Positions 36,101 to 43,540 of a DNA stretch of 64,000 nt are shown here, one piece after another. A program made the position numbers and the translations under genes. Origin of the DNA: Myxococcaceae bacterium (GTDB lineage: Bacteria > Myxococcota > Myxococcia > Myxococcales > Myxococcaceae). The stretch's first letter is position 1, and each line of letters opens with the position of its first letter. The stretch spans positions 1-64,000 of the forward strand of contig JAEUJP010000511.1 in assembly GCA_016793725.1 (NCBI GenBank), given 5' to 3'. Under the pieces are notes generated by a model, which was not told the origin of the DNA, did no database searches, and saw nothing but the letters and a program-made list of their open reading frames with translations.

Positions 36101-37021
36101 GTGCAGCAGCAGTCTCCGCGCTCATTGCAGGTCTTCGCGACGTTCACGCTCGCCGCCGTGCTCGGCGTGATTCTGTGGGGTGCCTACGTGCGCGCGTCGG
36201 GCTCCGGCGCCGGCTGCGGGGCCCACTGGCCCGTCTGCAACGGCACCGTCGTGCCGCGCGCGCCCTCGACCCAGACGCTCATCGAGTACACGCACCGGCT
36301 CACGAGCGGCCTGTCGCTGCTGCTCGTCGTCGCCCTGTTCTTCTTCGCCGTGCGCGTGCACCCGCGCGGTCACACCGTTCGCCGTGCCGCGGGCGCCTCG
36401 CTCGTGCTCATGCTCGTCGAGGCGGCCTTGGGCGCCGGGCTCGTGCTGCTCGAGCTCGTCGCGCTCGACGCATCGGTGCGCCGCGCCGTCGCCATGTCGC
36501 TGCACCTGACCAACACCTTCGTGCTGCTCGCCGCGCTCGGCACCTGCGTCTGGCACACCTGGGTGGGGCCGCTGCGTGGGCGCGTTCGGCTGTCGGCGGG
36601 GCTGCTCGGCGCGCTGGCGGGTTTCGTCGTCGTCGGCATCAGCGGCGCGATCGCCGCGCTCGGCGACACGCTCGCCCAGCTCGGAGTGAAGAACACGTTC
36701 GTCGAGCTGCTCATCGCACTGCGCATCTCGCACCCCGTGCTCGCCGTCGCCGAGTGCCTCGCGCTGCTCGCCGTCGGCGCCCAGCTGTGGTCTCAGCGGC
36801 GCGACGCGCGGCGCCCGCTGAACTGGCTCGCCGGCCTGTTCGCGCTGCAGCTCGTCGTGGGCGTCTCGAACGTCGCGCTCGCGGCGCCGGTGTGGCTGCA
36901 GCTCGTGCACCTGCTCGTCGCCGACTGCGTGTGGCTGGCGCTCGTCGTGGTCGCTCGTGTGGCGATGACGGCAGCTGAGACCGAGCCCGCCGTGCCGCAG
37001 CCGTCGATGCGGCTGGCCTGA
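36101..37021 (+). CDS. ctaA: Heme A synthase (COX15/CtaA)
   Basis: 306 residues from GTG 36101, chosen because it precedes the first membrane helix by a short tail; a longer open frame crosses the ctaB promoter region. About eight hydrophobic segments. Diagnostic motifs are GAYVRASGSGAGCGAHWPVC with the paired Cys, EYTHRLTSG with a heme His, MSLHLTNTFVLLA and ISHPVLAVAECLA. It oxidises heme O to heme A. With the divergent ctaB it makes the heme A branch complete, which implies an aa3-type oxidase encoded elsewhere. The C-terminal tail is short and non-conserved. Confidence 0.93.
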   Translation: MQQQSPRSLQVFATFTLAAVLGVILWGAYVRASGSGAGCGAHWPVCNGTVVPRAPSTQTLIEYTHRLTSGLSLLLVVALFFFAVRVHPRGHTVRRAAGASLVLMLVEAALGAGLVLLELVALDASVRRAVAMSLHLTNTFVLLAALGTCVWHTWVGPLRGRVRLSAGLLGALAGFVVVGISGAIAALGDTLAQLGVKNTFVELLIALRISHPVLAVAECLALLAVGAQLWSQRRDARRPLNWLAGLFALQLVVGVSNVALAAPVWLQLVHLLVADCVWLALVVVARVAMTAAETEPAVPQPSMRLA

Positions 37022-37678
37022 CGTCGACGCCTCGAAGCGGCCACAGCCGACGGCGAAGCGGCGGCCCTTCCCCGCGCTGTCGCTGGCATCAGCCTCGCGC
37101 ATCGAAGTCGCGCCGCGGGAGCTTGGGGCACGTGGGTGTCAGGCAGCTCCAAGTTTCGTGCGGTACATATTCGCGCGCGGCGGCCTCACGAAGTACCGCA
37201 CGAAACTTGGAGCTGCCTGACACCCTGGCATTCGAGGAGTCGCCCGCACCGGAGGCGCGAAGCTTCCCTCGCACTTCAGGGTGACGAGTTCGAGCCAGAC
37301 GACCGCGGAACTCGGGAAGCCGATCGGGCGGCGAGCCATGCGCTGCGTGCGGCATCTGCGACCTGCGACCTGCGGCATCGGCGACTGCGGCGTTCGGCGT
37401 CGTGCGTCGTTCGTGGCATCCTGCACCCCTGCCTGCGGCAACTCTCCGAAGCCCCGCGAGAGCGCAACGAGTCCGCCACGGCGAGCGTGGCGCGCGTCGC
37501 CAACGAACGAGCTCCGAGCGCGCGTCACCGTCGAAGGTGTCGTCCCGTTTCGTTGGAGTCGCGCTGAGGTTCTCGGGCGAGGCGAAGTGGTGGAACGCTC
37601 GTGGGGTCGGCTTCGAGCCGGTGCGTCGCCCCGTCACTCGGCCGGCAGCACGACGACGTCAGCAGCCGAGCCGAGACA
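37022..37678. other. 657-bp gene-free stretch
   Basis: Between ctaA and the TPR gene I see no convincing gene. Open frames in both directions are short, overlap each other and have no domain or ribosome site. The notable content is the perfect inverted repeat at 37134-37225. Near 37340-37400 there is a patch of short degenerate repeats (GCGACCTGCGACCTGCGGC). It may be the remnant of a mobile element. Confidence 0.6.
37134..37225. repeat. Perfect 33-bp inverted repeat
   Basis: Arms 37134-37166 and 37193-37225 are perfectly complementary over 33 bp, with a 26-nt loop (counted). The outer end reads GGGTGTCAGGCAGCTCC. Sequences of the form GTGTCAGGC near RAYT/IS200-type elements are familiar to me, so a REP-like hairpin of a Y1 transposase system is a possible origin; none is encoded here. 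Either strand could form a very stable hairpin. Confidence 0.9.
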
Positions 37679-40033
37679 TCACTTCATCTCGGCGGCGCAC
37701 TCGCCCTTGGGCTCGGCCTCGAGATACTTCGCCTGGTTCTTCTTGATCTCGTCGGCCTGCTTCGGGTCATTGAGCTTCTTCAGGAAGCGAACGTACCGGC
37801 AGAGGGCCGGCGCGTTCTGATCATTCGCGGCGACCGACTTTTCCCAGTTGAGGCGCGCCTTCTCTTTGTCGCCCTTGCCGTCGTAGAGCTGAGCGAGCTC
37901 GTCGTAGATCGTCGACGACACGCCCTGGTTCGCGAAGCTCTGGCCGGCGGCGAGGATGAGGTTCTCGATCGCCTTGTCGGCGTTCTTCTTCTCGTCGCGG
38001 TAGATCTTCCCGAGCATGTAGAACGCCTCGGGGTTGCGCTGGTGCGACTCGGGCTTTCTCGCCACCTCGGTCGACTTGTCGAGAATCGAGATCGCCTCGT
38101 CGAACTTCTTCTGCGTGTAGAGGTTCGAGCCCAACATCGTCATCAGCTTGATGTTGTCGGGGAAGGCGGTGAGCGACTTTCGCAGCTCGGCCTCGGCGTC
38201 TTTGTCGCCGCCCTCTTTCGCCATCAGCACCTTGCCGAGCTCGATGCGGTAGTGCACGCGCGTGCCGTTCGCCGCGATCGCCTTGCGAATTTCGGCCGCC
38301 GAGTCGTCGATGCGGCCTTCGAAGAACAGCCGCTTGCCCTTCAGCAGCAAGAGCTCGGCGTTCGACTTGTCGAGGTTGAACGCCTGGTTCTCGGCCGTCA
38401 GCGCATCAGCGCGCGCCTTGTCTTTGTCGGCGGGCACACCCGTGCCCTCGCGCAGCTTCTTCTGGAAGTCGTTGTCGGCGTACTGGGGAATGTCGATCGC
38501 CGCGCGCGAGATGAGCAACGACTTGAGCATGTAGGCGAGCGCCTGCTGGCGAGGCGACGCCGGCGGCTGGGCCTCGATGACACCCTTGATCGCTGCCGCC
38601 TGGCTGATGTACCCGCCGGCCGGCTCGGGCTGGTCGAGCACCAGCATGGCGGTGCCCAGAATGGAATCGACGTGGTTGCGCTCGAACCGCTTCGCCGTGT
38701 CGAAGTTCTGCAGCGCGTCGCGGTCGAGCCCGCGGCGCCGGTTCAGGTTGCCGAGCGCCGCGTAGACGCGCGCATCGTCTTGGTTGATCTGCTGGGCCTT
38801 CTCGATGGCCTCTCGCGCGCCGTCGAGGTTGCCGTCGTTCATCATGATGATGCCCTGCGTGAGGTACAGCTGCGCCGAGCGACCCCCCGTCTCTTCGATG
38901 CGCTTCGCCAGCTTCTCGAGGGCCACCTTCGAGTCGCCCGCGTAGAACGGAATCAGCCCCTCGGCCGAGTACAGCCACACCGAGCGGTCGCCCGTCTTCA
39001 GGCCCAGCGCGAGGTGCTCTTCTGCCGCCTTGCGATCTTCGTCGCCGCCGCCGTGCTCACCCCAGCGAATGGCGTGCGCGTAGGCGAGCATGCCGTGGGC
39101 CGCCACCGACGACGCGACGGCCGACAACGCTTCGTCGGCGCTCTCGATCGCCTTCTTGTACGAGTCGTAGCTGTCGTGCTTCAGCTCGGCGGCCGCCGCC
39201 TTCAGCGCCTTGCCCGCGATAGCCTTCTGCTTCGAGTCGTGCTGCTTCCAAAGCGCGAAGCCGCCGCCGCCCGCGACCGCGATGATCAACAGGCCGATCG
39301 TGACCGTCGCCGAGCCGCCCTTCTTGCCGCTGCGGCGCGCCGGCAGCTCGCTGATCTCGCTGATGCTCGACTGCGACTCTTCGGGCGGCACGTAGGCCGG
39401 CCGGCGCTGCGTCGTCGGCCTGCGCTGCGCCCCAGGCTGTGCCTGCGCCGTCGCCTGGGGCGCCGGCGTCTGCAGCGTCCCGGGCGGAACCGTCGGAGGC
39501 CGCTTCTGCCCTTGCGACTGCGCCCCGGCCGAGCCGTTCGTGCCGTTCGCCCCGTTCGTGGGGGCGACCGCCGCAGCGGGAGGAGGAGGCGGCGGCGCTT
39601 CTTTCGCCGGCACCGGCACGCCGTGCTGCTTGAACAGGTCGAGCGTGTCGGGGTCGTTCGGGTCGAGCTCGTACGCCTTCAGCAGGTTCGACTTGCCGGG
39701 CTCACCCTCACCCAGCTTCAGCTGCAGCGCGCCGGTCAGGCGCAGCGCCGCCTTGTCTTTCGGGGCGACCTGGAGCGCCCCCGCCAGCTCTTCGAGCGCC
39801 TTCTTCTCTTTTCCCTGATCTGCGTAGACCCGGGCGAGCAGCACGCGCGGGTCGGCGAGGTTCGGGTGCGCCTTGACGCCCTTCTTGCAGACCACCATCG
39901 CTTCCATGAAGCGGCCCATGCCGAGGTAGGCCTCGGCCAACGGGCGATACGCCTCAGAAGAGGGGTCGGTGGCGAACGCGTGCTCCAGTTTCGCCAGCTC
40001 TGCCGGGTTCAACGTTTTTTGGGGGCCAGCCAT
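37679..40033 (-). CDS. TPR protein with central membrane segment
   Basis: 784 residues. The N-terminal about 130 residues are TPR repeats (AYRPLAEAYLGMGRFMEAM, PRVLLARVYADQGKEKKALE). A long Pro/Ala/Gln-rich linker follows, then one hydrophobic segment (ATVTIGLLIIAVAGGGGFAL, about residue 255). The remaining 500 residues are again TPR-like (RVYAALGNLNRRRGLDRDAL, LLLLKGKRLFFEGRIDDSA, MLGKIYRDEKKNADKAIENL). The protein probably has cytoplasmic and periplasmic TPR domains joined through the membrane, suited to bridging protein complexes. No close named homologue is recognised. It is the last gene before the gene-free stretch. Confidence 0.83.
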   Translation of the reverse strand: MAGPQKTLNPAELAKLEHAFATDPSSEAYRPLAEAYLGMGRFMEAMVVCKKGVKAHPNLADPRVLLARVYADQGKEKKALEELAGALQVAPKDKAALRLTGALQLKLGEGEPGKSNLLKAYELDPNDPDTLDLFKQHGVPVPAKEAPPPPPPAAAVAPTNGANGTNGSAGAQSQGQKRPPTVPPGTLQTPAPQATAQAQPGAQRRPTTQRRPAYVPPEESQSSISEISELPARRSGKKGGSATVTIGLLIIAVAGGGGFALWKQHDSKQKAIAGKALKAAAAELKHDSYDSYKKAIESADEALSAVASSVAAHGMLAYAHAIRWGEHGGGDEDRKAAEEHLALGLKTGDRSVWLYSAEGLIPFYAGDSKVALEKLAKRIEETGGRSAQLYLTQGIIMMNDGNLDGAREAIEKAQQINQDDARVYAALGNLNRRRGLDRDALQNFDTAKRFERNHVDSILGTAMLVLDQPEPAGGYISQAAAIKGVIEAQPPASPRQQALAYMLKSLLISRAAIDIPQYADNDFQKKLREGTGVPADKDKARADALTAENQAFNLDKSNAELLLLKGKRLFFEGRIDDSAAEIRKAIAANGTRVHYRIELGKVLMAKEGGDKDAEAELRKSLTAFPDNIKLMTMLGSNLYTQKKFDEAISILDKSTEVARKPESHQRNPEAFYMLGKIYRDEKKNADKAIENLILAAGQSFANQGVSSTIYDELAQLYDGKGDKEKARLNWEKSVAANDQNAPALCRYVRFLKKLNDPKQADEIKKNQAKYLEAEPKGECAAEMK

Positions 40034-40127
40034 CGGGAAAGACGCGTTTGTATGGCACCCATCACTCTAGCGGGTCAATTGCCATTTGACACACCGAGAC
40101 GCGCTCAAGTATCTGCCGCCACGTCAA

Positions 40128-40240
<113 letters not shown>

Positions 40241-40259
40241 AAGACAGGTTCCCGTCCCA

Positions 40260-41807
40260 TCAGCCGAAGATGAGAAACGCGGCGAGCACGATGCCGAGCA
40301 CCAGGCCCGAGCCGATCGCGATCCACATCAAGAGCGCCTGCTTCTGAGCCGCGAGGTTCTTCGAGCGCCGGCGGCCGGGTGCGAGCTCCTGCTTCGACGG
40401 CGCCTCGTCGGTGCGGCGCTGCGGCGGCTCGGAGTCGTCGACGTCGAGCATCGTGCGCCCCTCGTCGAGCATCGCGACGCTCTCGGTGCTCGGCGGGTTC
40501 ATGTCGAGCGGCGGCCGCCCCTGCTGCGTCATCTCTTCGAGCGCGGGCTCGGTTCGGCGCGCGTTGCCCTTCAGCTGCGGCGGGCCCTCGAGCACCGTGC
40601 GCACGCCATCGGGCGCCGGCGGCGGCGCGAGCACCGTGCGCGGCTCGTCATCGGGGTACCCGGGCGGAGGCACCGGCATCTTGCGGCGCGCGTTGCCGCG
40701 CACCTCGGCCGTGCGTTCCTCCATCAGCGGCTGCGCGACCCTGCCGGTGACCGTGGGAAACTCGTCACGCGTCTCGCGCTGGCGGGACACCGGCAACAGA
40801 TCACCCATGTCGGTCGACGACGGGTCGCCGAGCATCGCGACGATGTCGGCCTGCCGCACCTCGAAGTGCCGCTGAATGAACTCGGCGCGCGTGCTCTGCG
40901 CCCACAGCTCGTCGCCGGCCGCGTCTTCGATCGCCTCTGCCATCTCTTTCGCCGAGAGAAACCGCTGCGTGCGATCGCGCTGCAGCGCCTTCATCGTCAC
41001 GTCGTCGAGCGCCTGGGGAATGTCACGGTTCTTCTGGCTCGGCGGGTGAATCGGCGCCTCGAGCAGCGCCTGCACCTCTTCCGGCAGCGTGTTTCTGCGA
41101 AACAGCCGCTGGCCGGTGAGGCACTCGTGCAGCACCACGCCGAGCGAAAACACGTCGGTGCGGCCGTCGAGCTTCTCGCCGCGCACCTGCTCGGGGCTCA
41201 TGTAGCCGGCGGTGCCCTTCACCGTGCCGGCCTGCGTGAGGTTCGGCGTATCGGTCTGCCGCGCGATGCCGAAGTCGAGCAGCTTCACCATGCCGTCGAG
41301 CCCGACCATGATGTTCTTCTCGGCGACGTCGCGGTGAATGACGGGTCGCGACCGGCCGGCTGCGTCGGCGAACGTGTGCGCGTAGTGAAGGGCGACGGCC
41401 GTGTCGCGCACGACCGAAGCGGTGAACCCGATGGGTATCGGCTCGCGCGCGTGGTGGCAGGCCCTGGCGACCTCGACGAGCGTGGCGCCGGGCACGAACT
41501 CCATCACCATGAAGAGCTCGTCGTCTTCGTGCACGAGCTCGTAGAGGTGCGCGATGCCCTGGTGGTTGAGCGCCGAGGTGATCTTGGCCTCTTTCACGAA
41601 CATGCGCAGGAACTCTTCGTTGCGCTTCACCGCCTCGAGAATGCGCTTCAGCACCACGGGGCGCTGAAAGCCGCCGACGGCCTTCTGCCACGCGAGAAAG
41701 ACCTCGCTCATGCCGCCGACGCCGAGCTTCGCCATCACGTCGAAGCGGCCGAGCTTCTTGCCGGCATAACCTTCGCGTTCGAGCGCTGGAAAGTCGGCGG
41801 TGCCCAC
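40260..41807 (-). CDS. Ser/Thr kinase with atypical catalytic loop
   Basis: 515 residues from GTG 41807; the frame is open to 41885 without a better start. Kinase motifs are GVGGMSEVFLAW, RPVVLKRIL, HRDVAEKNIMV, DFGIARQTD and [14 protein letters not shown]. The catalytic loop lacks the Lys of HRDLKPxN (Ala here). Asp and Asn are kept, so the loop looks more like the HRDLAARN of tyrosine kinases. The region after the kinase is Pro/Arg-rich with possible phosphosites and ends in one hydrophobic segment (LLMWIAIGSGLVLGIVLAAF), so it is tail-anchored with no outer domain. Upstream lies the CoA-transferase gene on the same strand. Confidence 0.9.
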   Translation of the reverse strand: MGTADFPALEREGYAGKKLGRFDVMAKLGVGGMSEVFLAWQKAVGGFQRPVVLKRILEAVKRNEEFLRMFVKEAKITSALNHQGIAHLYELVHEDDELFMVMEFVPGATLVEVARACHHAREPIPIGFTASVVRDTAVALHYAHTFADAAGRSRPVIHRDVAEKNIMVGLDGMVKLLDFGIARQTDTPNLTQAGTVKGTAGYMSPEQVRGEKLDGRTDVFSLGVVLHECLTGQRLFRRNTLPEEVQALLEAPIHPPSQKNRDIPQALDDVTMKALQRDRTQRFLSAKEMAEAIEDAAGDELWAQSTRAEFIQRHFEVRQADIVAMLGDPSSTDMGDLLPVSRQRETRDEFPTVTGRVAQPLMEERTAEVRGNARRKMPVPPPGYPDDEPRTVLAPPPAPDGVRTVLEGPPQLKGNARRTEPALEEMTQQGRPPLDMNPPSTESVAMLDEGRTMLDVDDSEPPQRRTDEAPSKQELAPGRRRSKNLAAQKQALLMWIAIGSGLVLGIVLAAFLIFG

Positions 41808-41837
41808 TGAACGGGCCTGGACTCTAGCTGTTCGCGC

Positions 41838-41898
41838 CCCGGCCACAACGGCTGTCGCCTCGAGGCGGGGCGCTGCGCGCCCCACTGCGGTGGCCGGG
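41838..41898. terminator. Nested GC-rich hairpin downstream of CoA-transferase gene
   Basis: Outer 9-bp arms CCCGGCCAC (41838-41846) and GTGGCCGGG (41890-41898) enclose two elements: the 12-bp palindrome CGCCTCGAGGCG and a 7-bp stem GGGGCGC/GCGCCCC with a 3-nt loop (41867-41883). It starts 12 bp past the stop of the CoA-transferase gene (41910) on the same strand. It may terminate or stabilise that transcript; no T-run. Confidence 0.4.
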
Positions 41899-41909
41899 TC
41901 GTTCGCGGC

Positions 41910-43091
41910 TCACGCGATGCGGAGCGTACCGGCCCTCGCGAGCCGCTCGACGTCGGCGTCGCTCACTTCGAGCAGCTCGCGCATCAGCTCGCGCGTGTGC
42001 TGGCCGAGCACCGGCGGCGGTGCTCGAGAGGCGTCGGCGCCGGGCAGCGGGCTGCCCACCAGGGTGAGCGGCCCGGCCTTCGGGTGCTCGAACTTCGGCA
42101 ACATGTTTCGCGCGGCGAGCGACGGGTGCGCAAGCGCCTGACCGACGTCGAGCACGGCGCCGCAAGGTATGCCCTTCTCTTCGAGGGCGGCGAGCCAGTG
42201 CGCGACGGTCTGCGTCGCGAAGCGCGGCTGCAGCTCGTCACGCAGCGCGGGCCGGTTCTTCACGCGCTCGGGGTTGGTGGCGAACCGCGGGTCGCTCGGC
42301 AGCGCCGGGCAGCCGAGCAATGCGCACAGCTCGACGAACTGCCCGTTGTTGCCGACGGCGAGGTTGAAGAGCCCGTCGCTGCCTTCGAAGACCTCGTACG
42401 GGGCGATCGACGCGTGGCGGTTGCCGAGGCGCCTGGGCTTCGTGCCGGCGTTGAGCGCGCCGGCCGAATGAAAGGTGAGCACCTGAACGGTGGCGTCGAG
42501 CATCGAGACGTCGAGCACGGCGCCTTCGCCGCTCTTCTCGCGCGCGTAGAGGGCGGCGAGCACCGCCTGCAGCGCGGTCATGCCGGTGAGCAGATCACTG
42601 ATGGGCACGCCGACGCGGGTGGGCGGGCCACCTTCGTGGCCGGTGACCTCCATGAGGCCCGAGAGGCCCTGCACGACGGCGTCGTAGCCGGGGGTCTGAG
42701 ACTGCTGACCGAAGCCGCTGATGGAGCAATAGACGAGGCGCGGGTTCTTGGCGCGCAGCTCGGCGGCGCCGAGGCCGAGGCGCGCGGCGACGCCGGGGCG
42801 AAAGTTCTCGACGACGACGTCACACTTCGCGGCGAGGCGCTGAACGAGGGCGCGTGCCTCTTCGTTCTTCAGGTCGATGGCGACCGACTTCTTGTTGCGG
42901 TTGATGCTGAGAAAGTAGGTCGACTCGCCGTTCACGAACGGGGGCCCGAAGGCGCGGGTGTCGTCGCCGCCCTTCGGCTCTTCGATCTTGATGACCTCGG
43001 CGCCGAGGTCGCCGAGGCCCATCGTGCAGAAAGGCCCGGCGAGAACTCGAGAGAGATCGAGAACGCGAACGCCCGACAGCGGCAGCTTCAC
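41910..43091 (-). CDS. Class III (CaiB/BaiF) CoA-transferase
   Basis: 393 residues, GTG start overlapping the upstream stop (GTGA). Family motifs are clear: VRVLDLSRVLAGPFCTMGLG, LGAEVIKIEEPKGGDDTR, NRNKKSVAIDLKNEEAR, VVENFRPGVAARLGL, YCSISGFGQ and PISDLLTGMTALQAVLAAL, where Asp is the expected catalytic residue. It transfers CoA between an acyl-CoA and a carboxylic acid. Substrates cannot be read from the sequence; relatives act on carnitine, formyl, succinyl or branched acids. No acyl-CoA dehydrogenase or racemase gene is nearby. It is translationally coupled to a zinc-ribbon protein. Confidence 0.93.
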   Translation of the reverse strand: MKLPLSGVRVLDLSRVLAGPFCTMGLGDLGAEVIKIEEPKGGDDTRAFGPPFVNGESTYFLSINRNKKSVAIDLKNEEARALVQRLAAKCDVVVENFRPGVAARLGLGAAELRAKNPRLVYCSISGFGQQSQTPGYDAVVQGLSGLMEVTGHEGGPPTRVGVPISDLLTGMTALQAVLAALYAREKSGEGAVLDVSMLDATVQVLTFHSAGALNAGTKPRRLGNRHASIAPYEVFEGSDGLFNLAVGNNGQFVELCALLGCPALPSDPRFATNPERVKNRPALRDELQPRFATQTVAHWLAALEEKGIPCGAVLDVGQALAHPSLAARNMLPKFEHPKAGPLTLVGSPLPGADASRAPPPVLGQHTRELMRELLEVSDADVERLARAGTLRIA

Positions 43092-43480
43092 GCCGGGGCG
43101 GGCCCGGTGTCGGCGGCCTGCGGTGCGGCTTCGGGCCGAGCGGGCTCGGCGGCGCTCTCGACGACCTGCTCGTCAGCCGCCTCGTGCTCGACGGCGGCGA
43201 CCGGAGCCTGCTTCTTGGTGCCGGCGCCCGAGCGGCAGCCGCGGCACCAGGGCTGGTTGCGAATGGCGCCGTCGGCCATCTTGCGCAGGCCGAACATGGT
43301 GAGGGGCTTCATGGCGCGGCACTTGAGGCACATCATGGTGATGAGCACCTCGTTGCCGTCGGCGTCGTAGACGGCCGACTTGCGACGCTTGCGCGGCTCT
43401 TTGGGAGCGTTGGGGTCTCGCGGAGCCTTCACCTTCTTTTCAGGTGCCGGCGTGAGCATCGGCGTCACTTTGTAGAGCAC
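43088..43480 (-). CDS. Small zinc-ribbon protein
   Basis: 130 residues from GTG 43480, with GGAGG just upstream. Two CxxC pairs, MMCLKCRAMKPL and QPWCRGCRSG, lie about 30 residues apart and should bind one zinc. The segment between (MFGLRKMADGAIRNQP) is basic. The N-terminus is Lys/Pro-rich (KKVKAPRDPNAPKEPRKRRK) and the C-terminus is an Ala/Glu/Pro-rich acidic tail. The basic and acidic arms and the ribbon suggest a nucleic-acid or protein-binding factor. Function unknown. Translation is coupled to the CoA-transferase gene by GTGA. Confidence 0.75.
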   Translation of the reverse strand: MLYKVTPMLTPAPEKKVKAPRDPNAPKEPRKRRKSAVYDADGNEVLITMMCLKCRAMKPLTMFGLRKMADGAIRNQPWCRGCRSGAGTKKQAPVAAVEHEAADEQVVESAAEPARPEAAPQAADTGPAPA

Positions 43481-43540
43481 GGTTCCTCCCTCTTCCGTTC
43501 GTTGCGACCGCGAAAGACTAGATCAACGCGACCGGCATTT

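Noticed and set aside
37089-37637. Overlapping open frames in both directions over the gene-free stretch
   Set aside because: They translate the inverted repeat as protein, lack ribosome sites and resemble no family. Kept as intergenic.
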